A stretch of 64,000 nt of DNA from Mastigias papua (GCA_964019165.1 OZ025271.1:8768775-8832774), one strand, 5' to 3'. Shown: positions 24,380 through 37,535, counted from the stretch's first letter. The notes: generated by a model from the letters alone, not told the origin. A program made the numbers and translations.

Positions 24380-25194
24380 GCATAACTGTAATACTTCAAG
24401 TAAGCGTCACCTCAACCCCCCCCCTTTGAATAAACGACTACTTTGACAAAGCATATCCCCCAGGAGAAGTTATAATAAATGCAGTTAAAACATTTGCCTA
24501 TCTGTGAGAAGCGTCAATTTGCAGCAAACCAACAACAACGTAGGTAACAACTATTGCTGTTCTATAATCACAACTCTATGATGATAATAAGGACATCTGT
24601 TTAGTTCATTTCCAGCTACATCGATTTCAACAAACTTCCTTCGTCCTTCAGGAATTGTTAGTAATATTTTGGCAAAGCTCTTATAATTGAGCCTGTAAGA
24701 TACGTTGCCTAAACTACCAAGTCAATTCTCTTCTTCATTTGCTTATAACGGGGTTTACTAAACCTTTTTACAGTGGGACAGATAACTGAAAAGATGATAA
24801 GCGCAGGCAGCATAATCATTCTGCTCAATATTTGCAGGACAGAATGACAGCTCTACCAAAAAATGCAAAACAAGGATGAGAAAGATGCAGTACCATGAAT
24901 TGTGGATGACTACAACACCTGGGACCAACAGGGAGAAAGAAGCAATATTTTAAACACCACCATGTAACAATAATATGAATGACACAGTGTGTCAAACTCT
25001 ATAAACAGTTCACAATCTATTGCCGAACTCAAAAGATTAACAAAACAGGAGGGATGAAACTTCCACATGTAAAATTTGCTCAAAAATAGCTTAAAACGTA
25101 CTTGTGACAATTCTAATCTGCAGCTAGATATTACTTGGCTTTCTTTACACTATTGTAAACTTTTTACTTTTTAAATAATGTGCTTAAATTAGCA

Positions 25195-25198
<4 letters not shown>
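24380..25198. other. No gene recognised
   Basis: A short poly-C run near 24416-24424 and otherwise featureless AT-rich sequence. Confidence 0.5.

Positions 25199-25239
<41 letters not shown>
25199..25239. repeat. (TA)n microsatellite
   Basis: About 41 bp of TA at the 3' side of the minus-strand Penelope-like element. Confidence 0.97.
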
Positions 25240-25244
<5 letters not shown>

Positions 25245-25312
25245 AATCAAAGCCCCACTAACTTAGTATATAAATAAAACATAGAGAATTCAAAAATATA
25301 CTATCTTCTGTT

Positions 25313-25355
25313 GTAAATGTTTTGATATATTATCTTCATCAGTACTAACATTACA
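25313..25355 (-). ncRNA. Hammerhead-ribozyme-like relic in the Penelope tail
   Basis: The minus strand reads TGTAATGTTAGTACTGATGA then AGATAATATATCAAAACATT and TACA. CTGATGA is the exact first core box. The second box reads CAAAAC rather than CGAAAC. Flanking TGTAATGTT can pair with AACATTTACA with one bulge, so the core sits in a stem as a hammerhead would. The altered GAAA makes activity doubtful. Confidence 0.4.
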
Positions 25356-25711
25356 ATGATACGGGGCCTACTTGAATTTCCTACATAACAATTGGGTAAC
25401 AATAGGTGTTACCCAAGGGGATCCTGCTTATTAACAATTGTTCCAGTGGTAGAGCTTAATTCAGGGGAGGGTCAAAGCTATGAAGGAAGAAACAATAGAG
25501 TGACAAGGTGCAGACATAGGGCCATATAAGAAGTGTAAATTGAATGTTAGACAAAGAAATAGGTGGGAAATACTGCAGAGTTGAAAACAATAGGCAGACA
25601 CTACTAAGAAACCAGGCATTCTAAAAGAGAAGTTAAGAGTCTATAAATCTGACGTTAAGTCCTTCTGGTGCAAAACTACCTGGCTTAAACTGCCAAAACC
25701 CTTCTCTATGT

Positions 25712-26150
25712 CTAGACTCCCCAAAAACCCCGTCTATGAAAACTAACGTCCTCCATAAAACCGTGATGATTAGCTTCAGTAAAATGTCTAAAAATATCTG
25801 CATGTGTGACCACTTCTCCCTTAGAATACCTCCTGCTAGCTGACTTGTAATTATTAAATCTAACCCTAAATGACGTAAAAGTACTACCTACATACTGCTC
25901 CCCACAAACTTTACAACCTAATAAATATACTACCCCTGACGAATCACATGTATATCTACTGCTAATTTTAAACTCACCTTCAGGGACATTGGATCTAAAA
26001 CTGTTACCCTCAGGCATGAACCTACAAATCTGACATCTCGATTTACCGAATCTAAAATAACCCATATCTGATTCTATCTGCAACTTTGGAAGCTTGGCCC
26101 TAACTAAACTATCCTTAAGGTTGGGGGCATGTCTGAATACCACAAGAGGC

Positions 26151-26164
<14 letters not shown>
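25712..26164 (-). pseudogene. Penelope GIY-YIG endonuclease domain
   Basis: About 150 codons. A linker with CQIC and a further CD leads into SSGVVYLLGCKVCGEQYVGS, which is the GIY...YVG core of the Penelope nuclease, followed by RVRFNNYKSASRR and a TEANHHGFMEDVSFHRRG segment, where family members carry a conserved acidic residue and His. It nicks target DNA in active elements. It overlaps the RT frame by a few codons in another frame, so the single ancestral ORF has been shifted. Confidence 0.85.
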
Positions 26165-27131
<967 letters not shown>

Positions 27132-27689
27132 CTAGTGTTCTGTCTGCCGACAGGTCCTTCTTGGCATCCAGCTTTGCCAGATCTCTCTGTTGTCAGCCCT
27201 TCTTTTCATGATAGCATATCCATCCTCTTTTAGTTCACTTATCATTCCAATCCGTTTTCTTCCTTTAGGTCCTCTTCCATCTATTCTACCCTTTATTACT
27301 TCCTTCAACAAGCCAGTAGCACGGACAATGTGCCCAATCCATCTCTGTTTAGTTTTAGTTATTCTATCCAACAGCTCTCTTTTTTCAGCTACCATTATCA
27401 ACAGATCTTGATTTGTTTTCCGTTCTACCCAGCTTACTTTTTCCATCCTTCTCCAGACCCACATTTCGAATGCCTCTATCCTTCTAATATCTTCCGCTTT
27501 TAATGACCATGTCTCTGATCCATAGAACAGAGCACTCCAAACAACAGTTTTAATAATCCTCTTTTTCACTTCCCGACTAATACCTCTGGTGAGCAGTTCT
27601 TTCCGTCTGTTGAAAGCTGTTTTTGCCATTGCTATTCCTGCTCTGATTTCTTTACTACAGCTACCATTATCTGTTATCAACGACCCCAA
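27132..27689 (-). pseudogene. RTE ORF2, C-terminal segment
   Basis: 185 codons that continue the RT. It contains MGSLITDNGSCSKEIRAGIA, KTVVWSALFYGSETWSLKAE, AFEMWVWRRMEKVSWVERKT and RWIGHIVRA, the standard text after the RT in RTE-type LINEs. It overlaps the RT frame (27667-29178) by 23 bp in another frame; the break is a small indel near 27670-27690, just before GSLITDNG. Confidence 0.9.
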
Positions 27690-29178
27690 ATAACAAAAAC
27701 TGTGCTACCTGCTTAATTCTTTCTTCATTTAAAACTATATTTACATTGCCACCACCTTGTTTGGAAACTCTCATAACTTTGGTTTTCTTTATATTAATCT
27801 TCATACCATATTCTTTTGACACATCATTTAATCTATTCATTATATTCTGAAGTCCTTGTTCTGTCTCTGCTACCATGCCCTGGTCATCTGCAAATCTTAT
27901 ATCTTTCAGCAAACTCCCTCCCACTTTTACACCCTCATCAACACCATCCAATGCTTCTACCATCATCTTTTCTGCATAAATTGAGAATAGCAAGGGGGAT
28001 AAGCTACAACCTTGTCTCACACCTCTGCCAATGCTACATGTATTTGTGTACTCATCTGCAACCCTGACTACTGCCTGCTGCTTAGTATATAGCTCCCAAA
28101 TCAATCTCCTGTCTCGCCAGTCAACTCCTAGCTGTTTCAATGTATCCATCATCTTTACCCAATTCACTCTCTCAAATGCCTTCTCATAGTCAACAAAACA
28201 AATAAACACATCTTTTCCATGATCTACAACCTTCTCACATAACATTCGCATAACCCCAATTGCTTCTCTGGTTCCACATCCTTTCTTGAAATAAAACTGT
28301 GTCTTACTGATAAAATCTCTAACTTTTCCTTCCAGTCGTTTTGTTAGTATTCTTAGCATAATATTTGATGCGTATAGTATAAGGCTGATGGTTTGATGGT
28401 CCTCACATGCCATTGCATTCATTTTCTTTGGCAAGGGTATCAAAACTGCATTTATGAGATCTTCTGGCCATATTCCTTCTTTACAAATCCTTTCACATAA
28501 TTTCATTAATCCTGTTGTCGCTTCCTTACCTAAACTCTTCCAAAATTCTGCGGGTATTTCATCTATACCTACAGCCTTTCTGTCCTTCAACTCTTTTATT
28601 GCTGCTCTGATCTCACTGACTAACAGCTCTGGTCCTTTACAGTCCTTGTCTACTTCATCTTCCAGCTCTAAATCAAGACTATCTTTCCGTGGTTTTCTTT
28701 CAGCATCATAAAGTGTCTCAATATATTCTCTCCACCTCTCTTTGATATCACTTTTATCTGTTAAGAGCCTACTGTCCATGTCCTTAATTGCTTTGCTGCT
28801 CTCTCTCATAACGTTCTGTCCTGTAAGCAGACGTACCTTTCGATGAAACACATCTGACCTACCCCTGCTATCTAGCTCATCAAGAGTCTGACATTGGTCC
28901 ATCCACCAAGCCTCTCTTGCCTTGTCTGTTTCCCTTCTTAGCTCATTATTTAGTTGCTTATATTTCTTTACTCCATCGTCTGTTGACACATTTTTCCACT
29001 TCCTTCTGTCATCCATTTTCCATATCATCTCATCAGTGACCCATGGCTTCCTTGCTTCCGTGCCCATTTTATAACCAACTTCAGTCTTTGCAGCCTCTAA
29101 AACAGCATTCTTCAACGTTATCCATCTACCTTCAATGCCTACATCGTCCTGCTTAGTGTCTCTTATCTTTTCATTCAC
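27667..29178 (-). pseudogene. RTE reverse transcriptase
   Basis: 503 codons without a stop. Key blocks are AVGIDEIPAEFWKSLG, INAVLIPLPKK, a changed EDHQTISLILYASN (usually the DxxxYRPISLL block), ICFVDYEKAFERVNW with the first catalytic Asp, GVRQGCSLSPLLFSIY, and RFADDQGMVAETEQGL with the catalytic Asp pair. All three catalytic aspartates are kept. It primes cDNA synthesis on nicked target DNA in an active element. The inactivating changes lie at its ends rather than in the core. Confidence 0.92.
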
Positions 29179-29179
29179 T

Positions 29180-30153
29180 TTGTTTTGAAAACTCTCAACT
29201 TTCGCCTCTAATTTCTGCAGGTCCCATTGTAACTTCTTCCTTCTCCTTTCAGTTTCTTCAATTTGACGAACTGTTTCATGACAACTAAGTTGTGGTCAGA
29301 ATCAGCGTCTGCAACTGGATAACTACATGCAGTTTTTACACTATTTCGGAAACTTTGTCTCACCAGAATATAATCCAATTGATGCCTTCGGGTGTCTCCC
29401 AGTTGCCTCCATGTATACCTGCGCCTTTTTTCATGCTCAAAGCAGGCAGTGGTAACAACTAGCTTCCTTTGCCGGCAGAACTCTACAAGTCTGTCTCCTC
29501 TTTCATTTCTGGTTCCAAGCCCAAAAGCTCCTATTTCTTTCTCATCTTGCCCTTCTCCTATGATACAATTCTAGTCTCCCATAACTATAAGATTAGTATT
29601 GCCCTTCTCTGCCTTAATGAGATAATCCAATTGTTCATACATTTCTTCCACTTCATTATCTTCATGTGTTGATGTTGGCGTATACACTTGACTAATGATT
29701 AAATCCACAGGCTCTGCCTGTGTCTTCACCAACAATAGGCGATCATTCTGTAATACTATTTTCGTCACTCTCATTGATGTTCCCTATCTAATAAACTTGC
29801 AACACCGCCTTGACCCTGTTTTGCTGCAGTGCAAATCATCCTTAGTCCATCGCTTGTAAGATCTCTACTTTCCACCGCACTTCACTAAGTCTAAGAATGT
29901 TTAACCTATTTCGACTCGTTTCTCTTTTGATGTTTTTAAGTTTTCCTCTCTTTTGCATTGTCCTCACATTCCAAGTACCAATTCTCAAATGCCCTTTTCC
30001 ACATCTTCCACTTAGTCCTAAGGCCTGTGCAGAGCCAATACTGTTTCCCACTAAGTCTGCACTCTTTGGTGGGATCAGTCCAACCAACCCCATGAGATTA
30101 TTAGCACCCTCATTTACACGGGACTGAGGGCCATCAATTAAACTGTTTGCCAT
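29180..30153 (-). pseudogene. RTE APE-type endonuclease, broken
   Basis: From the Met at 30153 the frame passes LRIGTWNVRTMQKRGKLKNI and LNILRLSEVRWK, the start of an APE nuclease, then breaks near 29842. The middle part (29571-29774) has VDLIISQVYTPTSTHEDNEV and NLIVMGD, then a stop where the WN of the usual GDWN should be. The end (about 29240-29570) keeps RRYTWRQLGDTRRHQLDYIL and a DSDHNLVV catalytic motif. It would nick the target in an active element. Confidence 0.85.
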
Positions 30154-30434
30154 AGAATTAACAAGGGATAATAGTCAGGATGGTTTCCCGTTGCCCTTCC
30201 TGACAGTGTTTCTATCGAGACACCATCTCTAAAAGACTTGCTTACCAAAGCTAAAGAGCGCCTTCTGCCCATGATTATTTACCCATAACTGGGACCCTAG
30301 CTGGTGCTATCACTCCGGGTCAGGATGAACCAGGCAACAATGGTGATTAAGAGGTAGCTGCAAGGTCCTCAAAACCTCAGCACTTCCGAGCTGGAGCCTC
30401 ACCACCGGATGCAGTTTAACATCATACCCAGGTC

Positions 30435-30620
<186 letters not shown>

Positions 30621-30639
30621 GATCAAGCAATGTTGACAG

Positions 30640-31165
30640 GTATGATGAAATGTAGTTGTGGGCCATAGTTTGATAGCCCCCTACTTATTAAGTCAGTAGT
30701 GACATCAATGTCTTTCAAAAGCTGCAAAAGCTTGAATAACAAATGCCCCACTACTACAGTACTTTTGTAAAGGCTCAGTGATTATATGTTAACGCTTCAG
30801 TTCTTGACTGAGGTTTACAAGCCATTTCCTATCCATTAAATTATTCCCAATACTTTTTCCAGCATCAACTAAGTGGGCAATGTAGAAGAATCTGTATTCT
30901 ATCATATGAGGGCTAAACACTGCCAATAATCAAAGAGCGCTTACTTGAAGCATTACAATATTAAACAAGTTTGCGATACCATTAGCACAAGACAGCTTGT
31001 TGAACAATAAGTGAGAACTGAGCAGATAGTGAGACCCATAGTGAGACCACGAAAGATTTCACTTAGAATTGGTCATAAGTTATACAAATTTCATGCTCAA
31101 TCGTATATGAGAGAATACTAGCACAATGGATTTCAGTTCTCTATTTGAAGGCAGATCATGTTTTA
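30640..31165. other. No gene recognised
   Basis: AT-rich sequence, probably intron or 3' flank of the gene at 31.28-31.98 kb. Confidence 0.4.
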
Positions 31166-31276
31166 ATGTTTAATACAGCAATAGCATTACAGCTGCTAGT
31201 GGTGCACGAATATTCAATGTTGCTAGCTGACATATATCAACATGTTCTAGACAAATGTAGTAAGTGAATGACATAC

Positions 31277-31979
31277 CTGCAAAAATATTAAAGGTTTTGA
31301 TAAAATAGCTGCATTTTCCACACTGATCTGACCCACTTGACAGTCTATTCCTGTCCTCTTTAGAACGTTCCCATTTGTACCAATAATACACCAGCTCCAA
31401 AAGACTGAACAACACCAGGAACCCATGCAGTGAACAGCAAACAATGTTCTGCTCTGACTTTGACTTGGCCTTTAAATCAATACAGGTTATTGTGAAATTT
31501 CCAATCACACATGCATATCTGCCTTCTAAGATTAGTTGACCAGTCTTAAAGACCCAAAGCTTGGTAAACAAGGCTAGACCAACTGATAAGTGGAAAAGGA
31601 ACCGAAGGAAAACTTTCAAAAAGTACAACTGGTGAATATGAACTATACAGTTGTTTCTTTGAATTGTGTAATTCTTTCGAAGCATCAAGGCACTCATGAT
31701 TAGGATGATAGTAAAAGGGCCAATAAAGGCGGTCAAATAAAGCCAGCTTTGTAAGTTATTTGGGCCATTATTGTAATCTGTAAGGCACTGTGTCTTGTCA
31801 TAACCCTCAGTAACTCCTTTGCATGAAAATGTAAACCGTTCATTGTCTGCAATTTTCCGAGAATAGTCAAGCTGGTAACTGCTTATAGTAAGACAGATGA
31901 TGAAGTAAAATAAACAACCAACTGTCTGTGTTTTATAAAATGGTGAGTCGGATGCAGGTAAGGCAGCAACGGCATGCAT
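31277..31979 (-). CDS. Four-pass membrane protein with connexin-like layout (5' exon)
   Basis: Minus-strand exon of about 234 codons. Four hydrophobic segments are visible: VGCLFYFIICLTISSY, LYLTAFIGPFTIILIMSAL, FLRFLFHLSVGLALF, and GFLVLFSLLELVYYWY. The first outer loop has DNERFTFSCK and a later C; the second outer loop runs GQLILEGRYACVIGNFTITC then IDLKAKSKSEQN just before the fourth segment, in the place where connexins have YxC...PC...VDCFVSRPTEK. Short cytoplasmic N terminus, a basic loop between segments 2 and 3 and a polar tail also fit. The three-cysteine pattern of each connexin loop is incomplete, so this is a divergent relative at best; innexin, claudin or an unrelated four-pass family is possible. 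The start is the first Met after an in-frame stop; an acceptor-like TCATTTCAG lies upstream. The exon ends at TTTTGCAG/GTATGT (31277/31276), so the gene continues to the left. Confidence 0.5.
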
Positions 31980-31984
31980 GATCG

Positions 31985-33710
31985 ATTTACAATGGATTAG
32001 ACAACACTTGACTCAGATAGCTGAAATGATGATGGAATAACACGCTGCCAAGAGGTTGAACTTAACCAATGGGAACGAAGTCAATCTGAAGTTTTTGCAA
32101 CTGGCCTGGGAAAGTACAAGGATAAGTCTGAGGAGCAAGATATTCATGTAATATCAAGATCATCTATAACTCATAAACCCAAAGTTTATTTCACCTGAAA
32201 CCACAAGAGATCAGTAAAACAAAAGAGTACTACATTTACTTCACGGAGGTCAAAAACATTAAATGGTTTGACAATCCCTCTGATCTCAATCTAATTGAAT
32301 GGCATAGCGTCATTTGTACAAGAATGGGGAAATTCAAAATGTATGTATAAGCTCAAGGGTGTGGCTATGTGTTCAATTTTGTTATGAACTGGTAAGACAC
32401 TTAAGAATGCTGGATTGGGGACGATAAAACTTCTGCTAAATAACAGAAGATAATTTTGGAATTTACCACAGGCAGCAATTGGGAAGTTGAGGGCAAAGGG
32501 ATTGAGGGGCATTTATGCTACACCCTAAAGTTGAAAAGGCACACAATTTTACCAAAACTGCATGCTATGTTAGCATAATCATTGAAAGCTGAGAAAGATA
32601 AAGAGGACTTAAAGAGGATAAACCAGTGTAAAAAACTTTATTTTTGTGTCAATAACAAGTGAAAAGGAGCACTCTGTGATTTGGCAAAAGCTCCTCTGGT
32701 AGATTTTTCTGCAGATGAAGGGAAAATTTTCCCATTTTCAGGATAGATTTCCAATACTTGGAAAATCAAGAGGCATGTGCCTGAAATCTACCCCTGTCTC
32801 AATGTCTCTGGCTGTTCATATATTGATTTTTTCATGTTCAGTATAAACACTTATTCGCATTCTAATCTAGTACTACAAGTATATGTTTTGAAATGATTCA
32901 TAAAACCTTATTATAAGAAACAGCATTTACTTATAGCCTGTCATGGATATGACGTAATCATATGCATTCAGCTATAACCCATTTGTGGGTGTAAAACATA
33001 TGGAACACATTGCATACAAACCAATGGCGTAGATTCAGGGGGCAAGGGGATGAAAATTTCCCTATAGAGTTAATATGACATTTTGCTAGAAAACTTTGTA
33101 AGACAACTGATGTAGTAATTTGTTCTCTTCTATCTAAGGGTCAAGTTAAACAATGAGATTTTCGGCTATCTATTTCTATCGAGATTTAGAGGTTCCTTCT
33201 AGCTATAAATTCAATTCATCCTTCTTTGGGAGTTTACTTGCTTCTTGTTGCATGCCTGCACTATGTTATGTACCATAATTAACGTATATGATAAAAAGGA
33301 AATGGTTACCTTGAACAAAAGCTGTAAGTGAACTATCAATAAAGATACAAAGAAATCAGAAGAGATATCTTCAACTATAATCAACTTGATTATATTCCAC
33401 TCACACCCAGATTTTCTATGTACGATTTTGGAAGATCCTTTTGACATGTTACACAATGAGACAATCTAAACGATACTCTGAAAATGACTGTCCAGCCTGA
33501 CATATCATAGAGTAGCTAGACCCTAAGTGCTAACTTTTGAAAACAACGGAGTTGTTATAACTAAATAAACAACAAGAGCGGTCATTAGAAAACGAGTATA
33601 CGTAATTTATATTTGCCGGAATATCTACACTTTTTGGCTCCTTGTTGAATTTTCTACTAACCCTATCTGATCCAGAGACCTCATTAGATATCCAATACAA
33701 TGAAGTAAGG
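31985..33710. other. No gene recognised
   Basis: Upstream flank of the membrane-protein exon. Short frames only. Text such as AATGGCGTAGATTCAGGGGG near 33025 resembles widespread repeat ends but cannot be assigned. Confidence 0.4.
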
Positions 33711-33713
33711 CTA

Positions 33714-35190
33714 AATGCACTAGGTGAGCAGAAATATTGCACCTACTGTCTGAAAATGGCAGCCACTTTAGGCCTATCAGCACAAACACATCCACTCAGA
33801 GTGAATTTTACCCCATTAAACAATATTTGTTATGCTTCAATTTTGGAGGGAGATTCGAAAAACTTACTGACACCATTTTAGCACTTTGAACGACAGGAAA
33901 ACATTGTAAAGGAAAGAGATTAAGCAAAAATGCAAAGCCATGCCTAAAACTAAGGAATTTACAAATTTTGAGAGGACTTCGGTGGTAAATTTGCGACAAA
34001 ATGGACTATCCTTCTGAAAAATTGGAGCAGCTGTTGGTAGTCACCATTCTATTGTAATACGTATTTTTAAGCGCTATGAAAAATCTGGCTACCCTGATAA
34101 GCTAAAAAGATGTGGACGATAAAAAAAATCGATTTTCGGGGACAGAGGCATGTTTGTCGTCTTGCAAAGAAGCATAGGTTTTCAAATTTGAAAACTATCA
34201 CAAACGAGCTATTTTCCAACCATCTTCAAGGAAACCTTTCCAAGTGGACTGTGAAACGTATTCTCAAGAAATATAGAATTAGAAACTATGTCAGAAAAAG
34301 AAAACCATTTGTTTCCTTTCAAAGTATGCAAGCTAAGGTAAGGTGGGCCAGTGCTGTTCAGGACTGGCAAGTAGCCGAGTGGAAGGACGTGGTTTTCTCC
34401 GACGAGTGCAGGTTTTGACTTAAAAATGCCTGTAAAACACTACGAGTTTGGCGTACAAAACAAGAGGTCAATGTTCCTACTCTTTTCCAGCAGATGATCA
34501 AAAATGCCACCTCTTTGACGTTTTGGGGGTGTGTTGGGCCTACTGGCGTTGGTAAACTGGTAGTCTATGATAGAACCGTAAATGCAAAAAACTATGTTTG
34601 TTTATTACATGACAACCTTCTTGCCAATGTTGAATCAATGTTTGGGACTGCTGATAGACCTTTCATATTTCAGCAGGATAATGCACCCCCACATCGACCA
34701 GCATACACAAAGATATATCTTTCTCTTTGAGGTGTTCCTGTTTTGCCATAGCCAGCATAACACCCTGACTTGAACATTATTGACAATATATGGTTGTTTA
34801 TAAAAAACAAGCTTAATTGTGACCCAAAAGGTCCTCCAACAACCAAAGAAGAGCTTCAAACCAGAGTCATATCTGAATGGGAACGAATTCCACAGGATTT
34901 TATTGGCAAATTATACGAGTCTCCTCCACGAAGAATTTTGGTGGTAAAGAAGAAGCGTGGCTACCCAACGAAATACTGAAATAACTGTATATTCTTGTGG
35001 ACTGAACTCAGAATTCTAGCTTGGCTTAATTTGGCAATGTTCATAGTTAATGATATATCAATGTCTGACACTTATTTCAAGTGGTTGGTCAAAGAAACCG
35101 TAGGCAGTTTTCATACAGCAGAACATGGTGCCCTGTCCGCCATTTTGAAAATCATTAGGAGGTGCAATATTTGTGCTCACCAGGTGTACA
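33714..35190 (+). mobile_element. Tc1-like transposon, inactive
   Basis: The ends share inverted GGTGAGCA(G/C)AAATATTGCACCT, at 33723 and mirrored to 35181, and the match can be extended outward to TA dinucleotides at 33712-33713 and 35191-35192. The interior is a Tc1-type transposase gene with stops and frame changes. Total length of about 1.5 kb is normal for the family. Confidence 0.85.
33939..34978 (+). pseudogene. Tc1-like transposase, broken
   Basis: From MPKTKEF the frames run through the HTH region (IGAAVGSHHSIVIRIFKRYE) with several breaks, then ISN-type HTH2 text (LKTITNELFSN, WTVKRILKKYRIRNYVRKRK), VVFSDECRF with the first catalytic Asp, FIFQQDNAPPH with the second, and PDLNIIDNIWLFIKNKL. 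The third catalytic position is Asp rather than the usual Glu, 34 residues after the second. Stops at the end of LSL, before the PA, and before HPD, among others. It would cut and join element ends at TA in an active copy. Confidence 0.88.
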
Positions 35191-35194
35191 TAAA

Positions 35195-35700
35195 AGAGTA
35201 AATCAAATATCGAGTTCTGATTTATCTTAATCAGTGCATCATCAGCTACTTCAAAAACTCAGCGAGATGTCAATTTAATCATCCCTATAAAAAAGGAGAT
35301 CGCATCATAAGGAGAACTAACTTCGCCCTAGATATTAAACTATCAGTTATGAATCAACATGGAGAGTCGATAAGAGACACCTTATGACATTTAGAAGTAA
35401 CAAATACTAGGTAGGACGGACATGTTAGAAGCTAAGATGAGAAGTAGAGGATACATTGAACCTGCAGGAGCATATCACAATTATATCAAATCTATAATAT
35501 TGTCAACGATCTATAACAATATCATTATTCCATGATGCTATATCCCCATACAACCAGAAACCCCAAACAATGAACACCATTTTTCACGTTCTAAAAGCAT
35601 CTTAAATGCCTCTGGATGAAAGTAGCTCAATTTTCCCGATTGTTCAGAAGATACTTTGATATAGTAAAACCATGTCAATGCTTTTATCATTACTTCGAGT
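35195..35700. other. No gene recognised
   Basis: AT-rich sequence with no domain or repeat seen. Confidence 0.45.
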
Positions 35701-35704
35701 CCTC

Positions 35705-35865
35705 AATTTCTGTTCATTGTCATTGTTGTTTGTTTATTATAAAGTCAACTCTTCTTAAAATCATAAACAAGCATTAGTCATAATGATAATAATCCGAAGC
35801 TATAAACTAATAAAAGAGAGTAATTAAACATTCTTTATAGGTTAATCAGATCTTTCACAACATTA
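35705..35865 (+). repeat. Direct repeat, copy 1 (copy 2 at 36685-36865)
   Basis: TTCATTGTCATTGTTGTTTG and following TTATAAAGTCAA...ATCATA.ACAA recur about 980 bp to the right in the same orientation, with continuing weaker similarity. The foldback palindrome and the 17-bp minisatellite lie between the copies. Confidence 0.6.
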
Positions 35866-35933
35866 CCACTTCACATAGCTAATGACCAAATACAATACAT
35901 ATAGCTACATTAACTGAAACTTAAGTCATACAT

Positions 35934-36121
35934 CATAGCATAGTTGCAAAGTGCTTGAGAGCCCTATCAGGCCTATTTTCTCCCAACCTAATTGACCAAT
36001 CGTCATGCAGAATGGGCCTAATCTTTGAACGCGTGGTCAGAATCCTGCATGATGATTGGTCAATTAGGTTGGGTGAAAATAAACTTAACATAGTTCTCAA
36101 ACATTTGACAGCTATGCTATA
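35934..36121. mobile_element. ~190-bp palindromic (foldback) MITE
   Basis: The halves are reverse complements, with CCCAACCTAATTGACCAATC in the left half mirrored in the right, and outer TAGCATAG/CTATGCTA. The unpaired centre is about 20 bp. Mirror open frames on both strands are a result of the symmetry. Confidence 0.8.
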
Positions 36122-36129
36122 CATCGTTA

Positions 36130-36365
36130 ATTCAGCTCATAAAAAACTCAACTCATAACAAATTCAACTTATAAGAAATTCAACTCATAAGATATTCAAC
36201 TCATTAGAGGTTCAACTCATAAGAAATTCAACTCATAAGAAATTCAACTAATAAGAAACTGAACTCAAAAGACCCTAAACTCATAAAATCTCAACTCATA
36301 AGAAACTCAAGTCCTAAGAAACTCAAATAATAAGAAACTAAACTTAGAAGAACCTCAAATCATGA
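36130..36365 (+). repeat. 17-bp minisatellite, about 13 copies
   Basis: Consensus TTCAACTCATAAGAAA recurs with 16-18-bp steps and scattered changes. It is cleanest between 36170 and 36250 and worn toward both ends. Confidence 0.85.
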
Positions 36366-36684
36366 ATAGCAAACTCCCAAACTGTCATTCCTTAATAACC
36401 TGCTAGATGTAGCAGCATTTATAACCTAGAAATAATTGACATTTCTGCTACTTATGAATAAGCTTGACCTATCTAGCATCGGGGTTGGTGACTGACACCC
36501 TTTATAAGAATATGAAGATTTAGGGTAAGATAAAAGATAAAGGGTAAGATCATTTCCAAAGATATTGTAAACAGGTATTAAACAACCTTTCAAAAGAAGC
36601 TGCAAGAATGTTGAAATGATAACACTGAAAAGTAGAAGTAATGTCAATATTAATTTATATATTCTCATAGCATTACTTTTTGCT

Positions 36685-36865
36685 CATTTTCATTGTTGTT
36701 TGTTCATTATAAAGTCAAATCATTTTAGAATCATAGACAAACTTACATCGTCTTAACAAAATAATGACAATCACAATTTATAAAACCAATAAATCCTAAT
36801 ATATAAAACTAACAAAAGAGATAATAGCAACTTCATTGGTAAACAGGAGATCATTCATAACATAA
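36685..36865 (+). repeat. Direct repeat, copy 2
   Basis: Second copy of the 35705-35865 segment (CATTTTCATTGTTGTTTGTT, ATTATAAAGTCAAATCAT). Confidence 0.6.
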
Positions 36866-36869
36866 TTTG

Positions 36870-37530
36870 TTTACGCAGTTAAACAACACATATAATAGAG
36901 AGCAATATTGTCCCTACACATAAACCATTTTGATTGATAACTTTTAGCATCAATCCGGATTGCAGAGTGCGGCCTTTCTCAAAGAGATCTCAAGTACCCA
37001 CGAACAAAAGATCACGTGTACAAGTGTGCAAGTGGTCTCAGGTGTGCGCTTTAAATGTACATGTGACTTATTGGCTTTCACGCTTTTCAAAGTAAGACCA
37101 TTTCAGTTGTTTCTGTTATTTTCTAACCTCGGAAAGCCTATCAACAAGATGCAAGTCAATGGTATCTTTATTAGTTGAAAGCTCGCAAATGCTTAAATTA
37201 ATCAACCAAACCACATCCTATCGCCTTATAACACCCTATCACACCCATATGTCTGTGTACAATGTCACTTCTGACAGACAATCTCTAGTATGCACTTGCC
37301 AAACTCCGCAGTCTTACATCAAATAAACTATTTACTGCATATGCCATGGCCTGACATTTCTCACGGAACAATTGTTCAATTGATTAACCCCATGCATGTT
37401 AAAAGATTGAAACTCTACATGTACGAAATGTACAAAACTATTAAAGATCTTTTACATCATCAACTGATACTATGACAACATTTGTATATGGAAGAAAACA
37501 CAACCATAATAGCTCATCATTGGCAAGCCC
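36870..37530. other. No gene recognised
   Basis: Short frames without domain matches (for example 36960-37178 +). Confidence 0.45.
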
Positions 37531-37535
37531 TTTTA

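Noticed and set aside
35933..36158. Mirror open frames on both strands with near-identical peptides
   Set aside because: They arise from the palindromic MITE, which reads the same on both strands.
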